A DNA stretch of 64,000 nt from Ethanoligenens harbinense YUAN-3 (GTDB lineage Bacteria > Bacillota > Clostridia > Oscillospirales > Ethanoligenentaceae): positions 1,643,310-1,707,309 of the forward strand of contig NC_014828.1 in the NCBI RefSeq assembly GCF_000178115.2, read 5' to 3'. The notes below the pieces were generated by a model. That model was not told the origin of the DNA. It saw only the letters and a program-made list of their open reading frames with translations, and searched no databases. Below, in pieces: positions 7,693 to 19,339 of this stretch. The translations under genes were made by a program, and so were the position numbers. Within the stretch, counting starts at the first letter, position 1, and every line of letters starts with the position of its first letter.

Positions 7693-9054
7693 TCAGCGCT
7701 TCACCAAAAGCGCGCAACATTCCACATGCGCGGTCCGCGGAAACAAATCATACGGGCGCAGACGCGTGCAAACATACCCCTCTTCCGCAAACAGCGTAAG
7801 ATCACGTGCCAGCGTTTCCGGGTTGCAGGAGATATACACCACCCGCGACGGTGCCATCTGTACGACCGCTGTGACGGCCGCCGCGTCCAGCCCTTTACGC
7901 GGCGGGTCCACCACCACTACATCGGGCGCCAGGCCCTGTTGCTGCAGGCGCACCGTAGCCTCGCCCGCATCCGCGCAGAAAAAGTCGGCGTTTTCGATGC
8001 CGTTTCCCGCCGCATTGCGTTTGGCGTCGGCTACCGCATCCGGCACCACTTCCACGCCGATCAGCCGCCCGACCGCTCCGGCCATCGACAGGCCGATGGT
8101 ACCCACACCGCAGTACAAGTCCAGCAACACATCGGTCTTCCGCAGATCCGCAAACTCTGCCGCCGCGTGATAGAGCCGCTCCGCCTGCCGGCTGTTGACC
8201 TGATAGAACGAAAGCGGGGACAGAGAAAAACGCAGCCCACAGAGTACATCGGTGATACGGTCCGCGCCCCAGAGGGTTTCACAGGTGTCACCGAGGATTA
8301 CATTGGTGTGCGCCGTGTTACGGTTGAGCACGATGCTTTTGGTTTGCGGCGCGGCATCCAGACAATAGCGAATGAGTTGTTCTCTGTTCGGTAACCTGCC
8401 CGCGCCGCCGTTGACCACCGCGCAGATCATCAATTCGCCGGTAGATGGGGCCTGCCGCAGGAACACATGCCGCAGAACGCCTTTGCCCGTCTGCTCGTCA
8501 TACGTCGATACATCGTTTTCCAGCATCCAGCGCTCGAACGCGCCCAGCACGTTTTTAAAGACGGATGGCTGGAGCAGGCACTCCTCTGCAGAAACGATGC
8601 GGTGGCTGCGCGGTGCATAAAACCCGAACACCGGCCTGCCGTCCCGCCAGCCGACCGGATACTGAGCCTTGTTGCGGTAGGCCAGTGTCTGTTCGCAGCC
8701 AACAATCGGTTCCGGCTCAATCTCCAGCTTAGCGATGCGATGCAGGGCGTCCCTCACCCGCTCTTCCTTCAGACGCAGTTCCTCCTCATAACAAATATGC
8801 CGAAACACGCATCCGCCGCAGCGCGAAAACACCGGGCAGTCCACCGGGATGCGCTCGGGCGACGGTTGCTCCACCGCAAGCAACCTACCGAAGGCATAAC
8901 GCGCACGCACCGCCACGATCTGCACGCGCACCGTATCCCCGCGCGCGCAGCCCGGCGTAAACACCACCATATCGTCCACACGGCCGACCCCCTGGCCATC
9001 CTGTGTGACGCCGGTGATCGGCAGCGTCCATTCCGTATTTTTCTTCAGTGCCAT
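7693..9054 (-). CDS. rlmCD: 23S rRNA (uracil-C5)-methyltransferase, RlmCD/RumA type
   Basis: 453 residues. An N-terminal TRAM RNA-binding domain (about 8-65) is followed by the 4Fe-4S cysteine cluster (CPVFSRCGGCVFRHIC). The methyltransferase domain contains DLYCGVGTIGLSMA (SAM binding), VVVDPPRKGLD and the catalytic SCNPETLARDL. Firmicutes usually carry one or two paralogues that methylate U747 and U1939, and which site this one uses is not visible. It is transcribed alone after the dac gene. Confidence 0.93.
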   Translation of the reverse strand: MALKKNTEWTLPITGVTQDGQGVGRVDDMVVFTPGCARGDTVRVQIVAVRARYAFGRLLAVEQPSPERIPVDCPVFSRCGGCVFRHICYEEELRLKEERVRDALHRIAKLEIEPEPIVGCEQTLAYRNKAQYPVGWRDGRPVFGFYAPRSHRIVSAEECLLQPSVFKNVLGAFERWMLENDVSTYDEQTGKGVLRHVFLRQAPSTGELMICAVVNGGAGRLPNREQLIRYCLDAAPQTKSIVLNRNTAHTNVILGDTCETLWGADRITDVLCGLRFSLSPLSFYQVNSRQAERLYHAAAEFADLRKTDVLLDLYCGVGTIGLSMAGAVGRLIGVEVVPDAVADAKRNAAGNGIENADFFCADAGEATVRLQQQGLAPDVVVVDPPRKGLDAAAVTAVVQMAPSRVVYISCNPETLARDLTLFAEEGYVCTRLRPYDLFPRTAHVECCALLVKR

Positions 9055-9083
9055 TCCGTTCTCCCGCCCATATTCACAGACCT

Positions 9084-9121
9084 AAGAGCGCCGCAAAACA
9101 AACGTTTGCGGCGCTCTTTTC
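9084..9121. terminator. Hairpin between dac and the rRNA methyltransferase gene
   Basis: AAGAGCGCCGCAAA / TTTGCGGCGCTCTT, a perfect 14-bp stem. The T-run is on the plus strand (TTTT), while the only upstream gene (dac) is on the minus strand, where only two T follow. Confidence 0.6.
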
Positions 9122-9140
9122 ACAATGCTCATCAAGCATA

Positions 9141-10256
9141 TCAATCCAGAAATCCACGTCTGCGGACACGCCAGCACACCAGCGCGACCACGGTGCAGAT
9201 CAGGAGGCCCAGACAGGTTACGGCCAGCATCTCTGTAGGAACACTCCATCGTGCCCCGGAGGAAGACTGCATCTTGGCCGCCTGGCGGGACGGATTGGCC
9301 GCAACCGCGGCGGTTGCCTCCGCCTTCACCTGCGGCGTTTCCAACTTGTCGGCAGTCGGGTCGGCCGGCTGTGCGAACGCATAATCCAGCAGGTGGCGCG
9401 TATCCCCATAGATGGCCTCGGAGTTCGCGCCGTCCAGCACCACGGCGATCAGCGTACGCCCGTTTTTTTGGGCCACCGTCACCAGTGTGTTGCCGGACAT
9501 CGTTTCCCATCCGGTCTTGCCGGCCTCCACATCCGCATCATAATAGGCCGTCTTCTTCATCATTTTGTGCAGCGTGGTGAACGATTGCGCCCCTTTCCGC
9601 AGTGCGGAAACCGGCAGCGTAAAAGAGCGCGCGCTGAAATACCGCATCAGCGTGGGGTTTTGTGCGGCCGCCCGCGTGATAAGCGCCATGTCGTAAGCGG
9701 AAGTGTAATTGTTGGGGTCGGGCAAGCCGTTCGGAGTAGAAAAATGGCTGTCCTTCGCGCCAAGCGCCGTTGCCTTCTGGTTCATCATATCCACAAAGCC
9801 GCTCACCGAGCCGCCGATATGATCCGCGATGGCAATGGCGGAATCATTGGCGGAAGCCAGGAACATGGTATATTCCAACTGTTCCATTGTGATGGTATCC
9901 CCCGGAACCAGCGCAATATTCGCCACGCTAGAGCCCTGCGCCTGTGTGACATCCTGCGGCACCGTAATCACATCGGACGGGTCGCCGTTTTCCACCGAAA
10001 CCAGCGCGGTGAGAATCTTGGTGATGCTGGCCGGATACATCCGATTATGCATGTCTTTCTGATAATAAATCTGCCCGGTATCCGCATCCGCCACCAAACC
10101 GGTCGCGCACGCCAGAGCCGGAGCGCCACTCGTATCGGCGGCTCCCGCAGACGCACTCTGCTGCTTGGTTGACGTCGATTTTGCCTGCACAGGCAGGGCC
10201 ATGCACGCTAAAAGCCCCACAGACAAAAGCGCACAGGTTATTTTCTCTATTTTCAT
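9141..10256 (-). CDS. D-alanyl-D-alanine carboxypeptidase (S11, DacF/PBP5 type)
   Basis: 371 residues from MKIEKITCALL, with a Sec signal peptide (about 1-25, cleavage near VQA-KS). Motifs of the S11 penicillin-binding proteins are present: SITK with YPASITKIL, SAND and EAGKTGWE. The C-terminus has a membrane helix (MLAVTCLGLLICTVVALVCW) followed by RVRRR, which would anchor the enzyme. It trims the terminal D-Ala from peptidoglycan pentapeptides. It probably acts in wall maturation or spore cortex. Confidence 0.92.
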   Translation of the reverse strand: MKIEKITCALLSVGLLACMALPVQAKSTSTKQQSASAGAADTSGAPALACATGLVADADTGQIYYQKDMHNRMYPASITKILTALVSVENGDPSDVITVPQDVTQAQGSSVANIALVPGDTITMEQLEYTMFLASANDSAIAIADHIGGSVSGFVDMMNQKATALGAKDSHFSTPNGLPDPNNYTSAYDMALITRAAAQNPTLMRYFSARSFTLPVSALRKGAQSFTTLHKMMKKTAYYDADVEAGKTGWETMSGNTLVTVAQKNGRTLIAVVLDGANSEAIYGDTRHLLDYAFAQPADPTADKLETPQVKAEATAAVAANPSRQAAKMQSSSGARWSVPTEMLAVTCLGLLICTVVALVCWRVRRRGFLD

Positions 10257-10430
10257 AAAACCAGTCCAGATCGCAATCAAAGTTTGTCAAATCTACAAAG
10301 AAAATGGAAATACCATCGCATTTTATTACGTTTTTGTTACAACACTGTTACTTATTGTAACGCAGTCTTCGGCACAGTGCAAGTATTTTTCCATTTTCCC
10401 AGTATTTTTCGACAACCTCGGGCGCGCGCT

Positions 10431-11306
10431 TTATTGGTTATGCGTCTGATGTTCACAAACCGGCGGCTCCTGTGCATCATCTTCGCACCGCTCGTACACA
10501 TCCACATGAAAATCCAGTGGTGTGGACAATGTGGGCAGATGCGCCAGCCGGGCGGAAGCATCCGCAGGTGTTTTCCAGTAATATGGTGTCATCGCGAACA
10601 AATCGTTCATCTGGCCGCCCCGTACCAGGATCTCCCTCTTTTCAGAAAACTGCCGCATCTGCCGGAATCCCGGCAGATAATAGGTGTTGGGCGGGTTTTC
10701 ATACGGGTCGTCGTATAAGATTTCCTTAAGCCCGAACAGGTGCCTGGAACCGGGCGAAACGATGAAAAGCAACCCTCCCGGTTTGAGCACCCGCGCGCAC
10801 TCCGCGCCGCAGACCGGCGCGAATACGCTGAGCACGATGTCCACACTTGCGGGGCACAGCGGCAGCTTGAACAGGCTGGCCACTGCAAGTGATACCTCTT
10901 CCCCGCGCTTTGCACCCGCGCGCACGGCCGCTTTGGAGATATCCACCCCCGCCACCGTGGCCGGAATATTCTGCCGACGCAGATATGCGGCGATGCCGGC
11001 GGTGTAATAACCCTCGCCGCAGCCCGCATCCACGATAAGCGGGTCCTTCTCTCCCCGCCCGCGCAGAAACGCGGCCGTTTCGGAGCAAAGCCGGTTCAAA
11101 AGAAAGCCATAGGCCCCGCTGTCCAGAAAACGGCGCCTGGCGGTCACCATTCCCTTGCTGTCGCCCGCGTGGGTGCGGTTGGTCACCCACAGGTTGACAT
11201 ATCCGCCCGACGCGATATCAAAACTGTGCCCTGCGGAGCAGCGCAGGGTCTGGCTTTCCCGGATCAGCGCCTGTCCGCAGACAGGGCAGCAAAAACATTC
11301 AAACAT
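10431..11306 (-). CDS. Putative rRNA guanine-N1 methyltransferase (RlmA/RrmA type)
   Basis: 291 residues. The N-terminus is a zinc ribbon (CPVCGQAL ... LRCSAGHSFDIA), then GYVNLW, the conserved link to a class I SAM domain with VDAGCGEGYYTAGIA and VDISKAAVRAGAKR. This combination defines the RlmA(I)/RlmA(II) family, which methylates G745 or G748 of 23S rRNA; in Gram-positives the latter can affect macrolide sensitivity. Which base is modified is not visible. It lies between dac and uvrA, same strand. Confidence 0.85.
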   Translation of the reverse strand: MFECFCCPVCGQALIRESQTLRCSAGHSFDIASGGYVNLWVTNRTHAGDSKGMVTARRRFLDSGAYGFLLNRLCSETAAFLRGRGEKDPLIVDAGCGEGYYTAGIAAYLRRQNIPATVAGVDISKAAVRAGAKRGEEVSLAVASLFKLPLCPASVDIVLSVFAPVCGAECARVLKPGGLLFIVSPGSRHLFGLKEILYDDPYENPPNTYYLPGFRQMRQFSEKREILVRGGQMNDLFAMTPYYWKTPADASARLAHLPTLSTPLDFHVDVYERCEDDAQEPPVCEHQTHNQ

Positions 11307-11398
11307 ATCGGTTCCTTTGTCTGCCGCGCGGGTGGTTTTGCCGTCCGCGCGGGCTTCTCATTGATGCATATGCACGCCGCCGCCCGATTATGCCGGGC

Positions 11399-14269
11399 TC
11401 ACGCATCCGCCCGATTCGGCGCATGCGCGGAGGCCGATACGGGCTGCGGCAAATACTTTTTCAGATATTGCCCGGTATAAGATGCCTCACAAGCGGCCAC
11501 TTCCTCCGGCGTGCCGGCGACGACCAGCGTGCCGCCGCCGTCCCCGCCCTCGGGGCCGAGGTCGATGAGGTGGTCCGCCGTTTTGATGACATCGAGGTTG
11601 TGTTCGATGACCAATACGGTGTTGCCGCCGTCCACCAGCGTCTGAAGCACATCGATCAGGCGGTGCACGTCGGCAACATGCAGGCCGGTGGTAGGCTCGT
11701 CGAGAATATAGATGGTCTTGCCGGTGGAGCGGCGCGCCAGTTCGGTCGCCAGCTTGACGCGCTGCGCCTCGCCACCCGAGAGCGTGGTGGCCGGCTGCCC
11801 GATCTTGACATATCCCAGGCCCACGTCAAACAGTGTTTGGAGCTTGCGCTGCACGCGCGGCACGTTTTCAAAAAAGGAGAGCCCCTCTTCCACCGTCATT
11901 TCCAGCACATCATAGATGCTCTTGCCCTTGTATTTCACTTCCAGCGTTTCGCGGTTATAGCGGTGGCCCTTGCACACGTCGCAGGGCACGTACACGTCCG
12001 GCAGGAAGTGCATCTCAATCTTGATGATGCCGTCGCCCTGGCAAGCCTCGCACCGCCCGCCCTTGACATTGAAGGAGAACCGGCTGGCCGTATAGCCGCG
12101 CATCTTGGCATCCTGCGTGGCGGCAAAGAGCGAACGGATGTCGGTGAACACACCGGTGTAGGTGGCGGGATTGGAGCGCGGCGTGCGCCCGATGGGCGAC
12201 TGGTCGATGTCGATGACCTTGTCGAGGTATTCGATACCGGTCATCTCACTATGTGCGCCGGGGTGCGTCCTGGCACCGTTCAGCTCGGCCGCCAGCCGCT
12301 TGTGGATGATCTCGTTGACCAGCGAGCTTTTGCCCGAACCGGACACGCCGGTCACGCAGGTGAACGTGCCCAGCGGCACTTTCACGGTGATACCCTTGAG
12401 ATTGTTTTCCCGCGCGCCCTTCACCACCAGCTTGTGCCCGTTGCCTTTGCGGCGGCTCTCCGGCACCTCGATCCGTTTCACACCCGAAAGGTACTGCCCG
12501 GTGACGGACTCCGGACATGCTTTGATATCCTCCACCGTGCCCGCGCAGATGATTTGGCCGCCGTGCACGCCCGCACCGGGACCCACGTCCACGATCCAGT
12601 CGGCGGCGTACATCGTATCCTCGTCATGTTCGACCACGATGAGGGTATTACCGATGTCACGCAGGTGGCGCAAGGTGGCCAGCAGCCGGTCGTTATCCCG
12701 CTGGTGCAGACCGATGCTCGGCTCGTCCAGAATGTAAAGCACCCCCACCAGCGACGAGCCGATCTGCGTGGCCAGGCGGATGCGCTGGCTCTCGCCACCC
12801 GAAAGAGTGGCCGCCGCGCGCGAAAGCGTGAGATATTCCAGCCCGACGTTTTTCAAAAAACCCAGCCGCTCGCGCACTTCCTTGAGAATGCGCCCGGCGA
12901 TGAGCTGTTCTCTGGGCGTGAGTTCCAATCCATCGAGAAATGCCAGCGCCTTGGTGATGGACAGGCGGCAGAACGCGTCGATATTCAGCCCGCCCACCGT
13001 GACAGCCAGCACCTCTTTTTTCAGACGCGCGCCGTGGCAGGTGGGACAGGGCTCCTTGCTCATACAGCTTTCGATCTCGGCGCGCATCCAGTCGCTCTGC
13101 GTTTCTTTATACCGCCGCTCCAGATTGTTTACCACGCCCTCAAACGGCGCGTGGAAGGTACCGGAGCCGAACGCGCCCTCCCGCCGGAGGGTGATTTTCT
13201 CATCGCCGGTGCCAAAAAGAATGACGTCCAACGCCTTTTTCGGCAGGTCTTTCACCGGGACAGAGAGCGAAAAACCGTAATGCTCCGCCAGCCCGGTGTA
13301 ATACATATGCGAGATGGAACCGCCGTCCAACGCATTCCAGCCGCTGGCCTGCACCGCGCCGCCCTCGATGCTGCGGGTCTTGTCCGGGATGATGCGTTCG
13401 GGGTCGATGCGCATGCGGAAACCCAGACCGCCGCAGGTCTCGCACGCGCCATAGGGGTTGTTGAACGAGAACATGCGGGGCGAAAGCTCCTCCATGCTCA
13501 CGCCGTGCTCCGGGCAGGCGTAGTTCTGCGAAAAGAGGATTTCCTCACCGCCCACCACATCGGCGATGGCCAGCCCGCCCGAAAGCGCGGTGGCGGTCTC
13601 GAGCGAATCAGCCAGACGGCCGCGCACTTCCGGCTTGACCACCAGACGGTCCACCACGATCTCGATGTTGTGCTTCTGGTTCTTGGTGGGCTTAATTTCC
13701 TCGGTCAGATCATAGAGATTGCCGTCCACCCGCACGCGGGCAAAACCGCCGCGCCGTGCGGCCTCAAATTCCTTCTGGTGCTCACCCTTGCGCGCACGCA
13801 CCACCGGCGCCAGGATCTGAAGTTTGGTTCCCTCGGGCAGCGCCAGCACCTGATCGACGATCTGGTCGATGGTCTGCTGCCTGATCTCCCGCCCGCAGAC
13901 CGGGCAATGCGGGATTCCTATGCGCGCATAAAGCAGGCGCAGATAGTCGTAGATCTCGGTTACGGTGCCCACGGTGGAACGCGGGTTATTGGAGGTGGTC
14001 TTCTGGTCGATGGAAATGGCGGGCGAAAGGCCGTCGATATAGTCCACATCCGGCTTGTCCATCTGCCCTAAGAACTGGCGGGCATAGGAGGACAGCGATT
14101 CCACATACCGTCTTTGCCCCTCGGCATAGATCGTATCGAACGCCAGCGAGGATTTGCCGCTGCCGGAAAGCCCTGTGAAGACGATGAGCTTGTCGCGCGG
14201 CAGTTCCAGATCGACGTTTTTCAGGTTGTGCGCGCGCGCGCCCTTGATGAAAATGGTGTTTTTCGGCAT
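11399..14269 (-). CDS. uvrA: Excinuclease ABC subunit A
   Basis: 956 residues, the usual UvrA length. Two ABC cassettes are seen: Walker [15 protein letters not shown] near 33 and [13 protein letters not shown] near 645, ABC signatures [12 protein letters not shown] and [12 protein letters not shown], and zinc-binding CPVCG and CEACQGDG motifs. UvrA recognises bulky DNA damage and loads UvrB. The gene starts with [18 protein letters not shown] and has GGAGGG upstream. uvrB lies nearby, separated by one lipoprotein gene. No clear LexA box was found. Confidence 0.98.
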   Translation of the reverse strand: MPKNTIFIKGARAHNLKNVDLELPRDKLIVFTGLSGSGKSSLAFDTIYAEGQRRYVESLSSYARQFLGQMDKPDVDYIDGLSPAISIDQKTTSNNPRSTVGTVTEIYDYLRLLYARIGIPHCPVCGREIRQQTIDQIVDQVLALPEGTKLQILAPVVRARKGEHQKEFEAARRGGFARVRVDGNLYDLTEEIKPTKNQKHNIEIVVDRLVVKPEVRGRLADSLETATALSGGLAIADVVGGEEILFSQNYACPEHGVSMEELSPRMFSFNNPYGACETCGGLGFRMRIDPERIIPDKTRSIEGGAVQASGWNALDGGSISHMYYTGLAEHYGFSLSVPVKDLPKKALDVILFGTGDEKITLRREGAFGSGTFHAPFEGVVNNLERRYKETQSDWMRAEIESCMSKEPCPTCHGARLKKEVLAVTVGGLNIDAFCRLSITKALAFLDGLELTPREQLIAGRILKEVRERLGFLKNVGLEYLTLSRAAATLSGGESQRIRLATQIGSSLVGVLYILDEPSIGLHQRDNDRLLATLRHLRDIGNTLIVVEHDEDTMYAADWIVDVGPGAGVHGGQIICAGTVEDIKACPESVTGQYLSGVKRIEVPESRRKGNGHKLVVKGARENNLKGITVKVPLGTFTCVTGVSGSGKSSLVNEIIHKRLAAELNGARTHPGAHSEMTGIEYLDKVIDIDQSPIGRTPRSNPATYTGVFTDIRSLFAATQDAKMRGYTASRFSFNVKGGRCEACQGDGIIKIEMHFLPDVYVPCDVCKGHRYNRETLEVKYKGKSIYDVLEMTVEEGLSFFENVPRVQRKLQTLFDVGLGYVKIGQPATTLSGGEAQRVKLATELARRSTGKTIYILDEPTTGLHVADVHRLIDVLQTLVDGGNTVLVIEHNLDVIKTADHLIDLGPEGGDGGGTLVVAGTPEEVAACEASYTGQYLKKYLPQPVSASAHAPNRADA

Positions 14270-14321
14270 TGGTTTTCCCCCTCCGATGTATTACGGAAAT
14301 AAGCACCCTGCGGCGCGGTTT

Positions 14322-15116
14322 TCAGGAAACGACAACGGCACCGGTGATACTCCCCACTTTGGTATCGGACGAAACGGTGAGGCCCGAGTGAAACACGGTA
14401 GTCTCCGCGCCGCCGGTCACCTGTTTATGCGTGGTGCTCGACTGCACCAGACCGTCCGCAGCCTGCAAATGGATATCCCCCGTACCGGCATAGATGCTCA
14501 GATTGCCCGTGCCCGGCTGTGCACCGGTGAACGCACAGGTGACGTTGCCCACATCCGCCTTCAGCAGGCTTTCACCGGAAAACGTGGGATTTTCCGCATC
14601 CACATCGCCCACGTCCGCCTGCGCGGTCACCACCCCATGCGGCGCGTTCAGGCGGATGTCGCCCACCTTTGTGTATAGGACGAACGAATCCATGCTTTGC
14701 GGCACGGTGATGTCGAGATCCGCCGAATAATCCGTATCCGGGCGGTTTTGCTTAATCCACTGCCACATATCCGTACGGGTCTTGCTGCTGCGCACGGCCA
14801 CACGGAGAATTTTGCCGTCCTGTGTGAGCGCGACCTCCGTCAGGCCGAGCAGTTCCTCCGCGCCGGACGCCGTCTTGCCGTGGTTGGCCTTGACGGACGC
14901 CTGCACGGACACATCCTGCCCATCTCCATACGACACCGTCACGTCGCCGACGGAAATGTCCGTATTCAGCGAGACCGCGCCGGACGGTATCGCTTCCTGT
15001 GCCGTGCAGGTTTTAGTACGCGCGTTCTGCGGACTCAACGTATCGTCGTGAAACATACAGCCGGTGAACAGGAACAGGCAGGCGGCGGCAGCCGCGGCAC
15101 AGCGAATCGTTTTCAC
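14322..15116 (-). CDS. DUF4097-type putative adhesin lipoprotein
   Basis: 264 residues. The signal peptide ends in a lipobox (LFTGC, Cys 20), so the protein should be lipid-anchored outside the membrane. The rest consists of short repeated beta strands with the pattern DVGDVxxxNxTF and [12 protein letters not shown], typical of DUF4097 right-handed beta-helix proteins. Function is unknown. It sits between uvrA and uvrB on the same strand. Confidence 0.8.
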   Translation of the reverse strand: MKTIRCAAAAAACLFLFTGCMFHDDTLSPQNARTKTCTAQEAIPSGAVSLNTDISVGDVTVSYGDGQDVSVQASVKANHGKTASGAEELLGLTEVALTQDGKILRVAVRSSKTRTDMWQWIKQNRPDTDYSADLDITVPQSMDSFVLYTKVGDIRLNAPHGVVTAQADVGDVDAENPTFSGESLLKADVGNVTCAFTGAQPGTGNLSIYAGTGDIHLQAADGLVQSSTTHKQVTGGAETTVFHSGLTVSSDTKVGSITGAVVVS

Positions 15117-15170
15117 AATCGGTCACTCCCATGCGGTCGGTAGATAGTCAGCCGTTCAGGTCATGCGGCC

Positions 15171-17183
<2,013 letters not shown>

Positions 17184-17425
17184 GGAAAAGCCCTCCGGGC
17201 ACGGAAACACGTGCGGGAACCGCGGCGCGCGTCATCGCGCGGCAACGGCCGCATCAAGTGGGACGAAACATCCCTACTGAAACAGTATACCACAAAAAGC
17301 AGGCGAAAACGCGGGCATTCCGCAGGAAAAGGACACACCGCTTACAGAACCATTGATGGAGTCCGGATACGCGTCCGGGCGGAAAACCCGTCTTGCCCAG
17401 TGCAAACTCCATCCGGTCTGATCTC

Positions 17426-18154
17426 TCAGAAAACCGCAAATCCGTCGCGCACGGCGAACAGATGCCCGGTGGTGGGGGTGGCCGCGAGGGAAACCCAGTC
17501 CTTCCCCGCAATGATGAGGTGGTCGAGCAGGCGGATATCCACCGTGCGCAGAGCGTCCGCCACCTGCGCGGTAACGTGCACGTCTTCCTCAGAGGGGATG
17601 GCTAACCCCCCCGGATGGTTGTGCGCGAGGATGACGTCGGTGGCGGCGTAGCGCACCACGATCTCCACGATGCGCCGCACACTGACCGACGCGGCGTTTA
17701 CGCTGCCCTCGAACACCTGCCCGCAGAAGAGCACCTTGCCCTTGCCGTCGATGCACATGAGCGCGACGATCTCGGCCGTGCGCCCCATGAAAAACGGTAA
17801 GAGGTATTTTGCAGCATCTTCGGAATCCCGGACGATGCGCCCCGCGTCGCTGAGATCCATCAGGTAGCGGCGGCAGACCTCGGGAAACAGCTTGAGGAGA
17901 ATGGCGGTGTTCTGCCCGATGCCCGGTACCTTTTGCAACTCCTCGAGCGGGGCGTCGAACACGCTGGAGAGGGAACCGCCGAACGCATCGAGCAGGCGAT
18001 GGGAAAGCTCGTTGGTATCCCGCCGAGGCAGCGAGTAAAACAGGATCATTTCCAGAATGACATGCGGCTCAAAATGGTCCAGCCCTTCCGCGGCAAAGCG
18101 GGCTTTCAGCCGCTCGCGGTGCCCTTCGTGCGCGTTTCCCTCTTTCTGCTTCAC
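17426..18154 (-). CDS. radC: RadC family JAB-domain protein
   Basis: 242 residues. N-terminal helix-hairpin-helix (VPGIGQNTAILLKLFPEV), then the JAB metalloprotease-like fold with AHNHPGGLAIPSEED, the metal-binding HxHx(7)S..D motif, all residues present. Once linked to DNA repair, the family's exact role is unsettled. It begins with MKQKEGNAHEGHRERLKARF and is the first gene of the uvrB-side minus-strand run. Confidence 0.95.
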   Translation of the reverse strand: MKQKEGNAHEGHRERLKARFAAEGLDHFEPHVILEMILFYSLPRRDTNELSHRLLDAFGGSLSSVFDAPLEELQKVPGIGQNTAILLKLFPEVCRRYLMDLSDAGRIVRDSEDAAKYLLPFFMGRTAEIVALMCIDGKGKVLFCGQVFEGSVNAASVSVRRIVEIVVRYAATDVILAHNHPGGLAIPSEEDVHVTAQVADALRTVDIRLLDHLIIAGKDWVSLAATPTTGHLFAVRDGFAVF

Positions 18155-18315
18155 GGTGTCGTCCCCTTACGGCCATCCGGCCTGCGTATGTTTATATCAT
18201 ACCAAAAAAGAGCATGTTTGAAAAGTACCGCACGCGGGCGGGATGTGGTATACTGTAGATATCCGTATCACAGGCGGTCTTTACCGCCAAATCAACCGAA
18301 ACGGGGATTTTTGAA

Positions 18316-19320
18316 GTGAAAGCATTCACCGTCGGGCCAAACGACGCCGGGCTGCGGGTGGACAAGTTCGTCGCTAAAGTCGCGCCACGCCTGCCGCAGG
18401 CCCTGCTTTACAAATATATCCGGCTCAAGCGCATCAAAGTGGGCGGCGGACGCGCCGCGATCTCCCAGCGCCTCGCCGTGGGCGACCGTGTGGAGCTGTA
18501 TCTCAACGATGAGTTTTTCGAGGAAAAAGCGGCCACGTTTTTCGATGCGCCCACCGAAGTGGATATTTTATATGAGGACGAAAACATTCTGATAGCCGAC
18601 AAAAAACCGGGACTGGTCGTGCATGAGGATGAATCCGGTTCGGCGGACACGCTCATCGGCCGCATCCAGCACCTGCTGTACGACCGCGGCGAATACGACC
18701 CGGAGCGGGAAAACGCGTTTGCCCCCGCGCTCTGCAACCGTATTGACCGCAACACCGGCGGCATCGTGCTGGCGGCCAAAAATGCGCCCGCTCTGCGCGT
18801 GCTCAACGAAAAAATCAAGGCGCGCGAGCTCCGCAAGCAATACCTCTGTGTGGTACACGGGCGCATGGAGCGCAGAAACGACACGATCACGACCTGGCAG
18901 GTAAAGGACGAGACGGAAAAGAAAGTGCGTGTCTATGACCGGCCCGTGCCGGGCGGCCTGACGGCTGTGACCCGCTACCGCGTGCTGGACGAGCAGGACA
19001 CGCTCTCCCTTCTGGAAGTGGATCTCGTAACCGGACGCACCCACCAGATTCGCGCGACGTTCGCGCATATCGGCCACCCGCTGCTGGGCGACGGCAAATA
19101 TGGCGACAACGCGCGTAACCGCCCTTACGGCGTGCGGTATCAGGCGCTGTACGCCTACCGCGTCACGTTTGCTTTTGCCGCGGATGCCGGCCCGCTGGAC
19201 TATCTGAAAGGCAGGACCGTCGAGACCGGGGATATCTGGTTTGCGCAGCGCACCCGTGGGGCGCAGCCCTCCTTCCGTCTCTGGATGGACGCGCTGAAGC
19301 CCGGCCGCGCCAAGCTCTGA
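18316..19320 (+). CDS. RluA-family pseudouridine synthase
   Basis: 334 residues from a GTG start. The N-terminal S4 RNA-binding domain (about 13-60) precedes the catalytic domain with NRIDRNTGGIVLAAKN, which holds the catalytic Asp, and the later GRTHQIRATFAHIGHPLLGDGKYG. The type is RluC/RluD, which modify 23S rRNA helices. The extended -10 TGGTATACT at about 18246 is its likely promoter. It converges on the flippase-like gene with 19 bases between stops. Confidence 0.93.
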   Translation: MKAFTVGPNDAGLRVDKFVAKVAPRLPQALLYKYIRLKRIKVGGGRAAISQRLAVGDRVELYLNDEFFEEKAATFFDAPTEVDILYEDENILIADKKPGLVVHEDESGSADTLIGRIQHLLYDRGEYDPERENAFAPALCNRIDRNTGGIVLAAKNAPALRVLNEKIKARELRKQYLCVVHGRMERRNDTITTWQVKDETEKKVRVYDRPVPGGLTAVTRYRVLDEQDTLSLLEVDLVTGRTHQIRATFAHIGHPLLGDGKYGDNARNRPYGVRYQALYAYRVTFAFAADAGPLDYLKGRTVETGDIWFAQRTRGAQPSFRLWMDALKPGRAKL

Positions 19321-19339
19321 AACCAGCACGAAGCATACC

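Noticed and set aside
11390-14071. 893-codon plus-strand ORF opposite uvrA
   Set aside because: Antisense shadow of a high-GC gene; the composition (His/Arg-rich) is not protein-like and uvrA is unmistakable.
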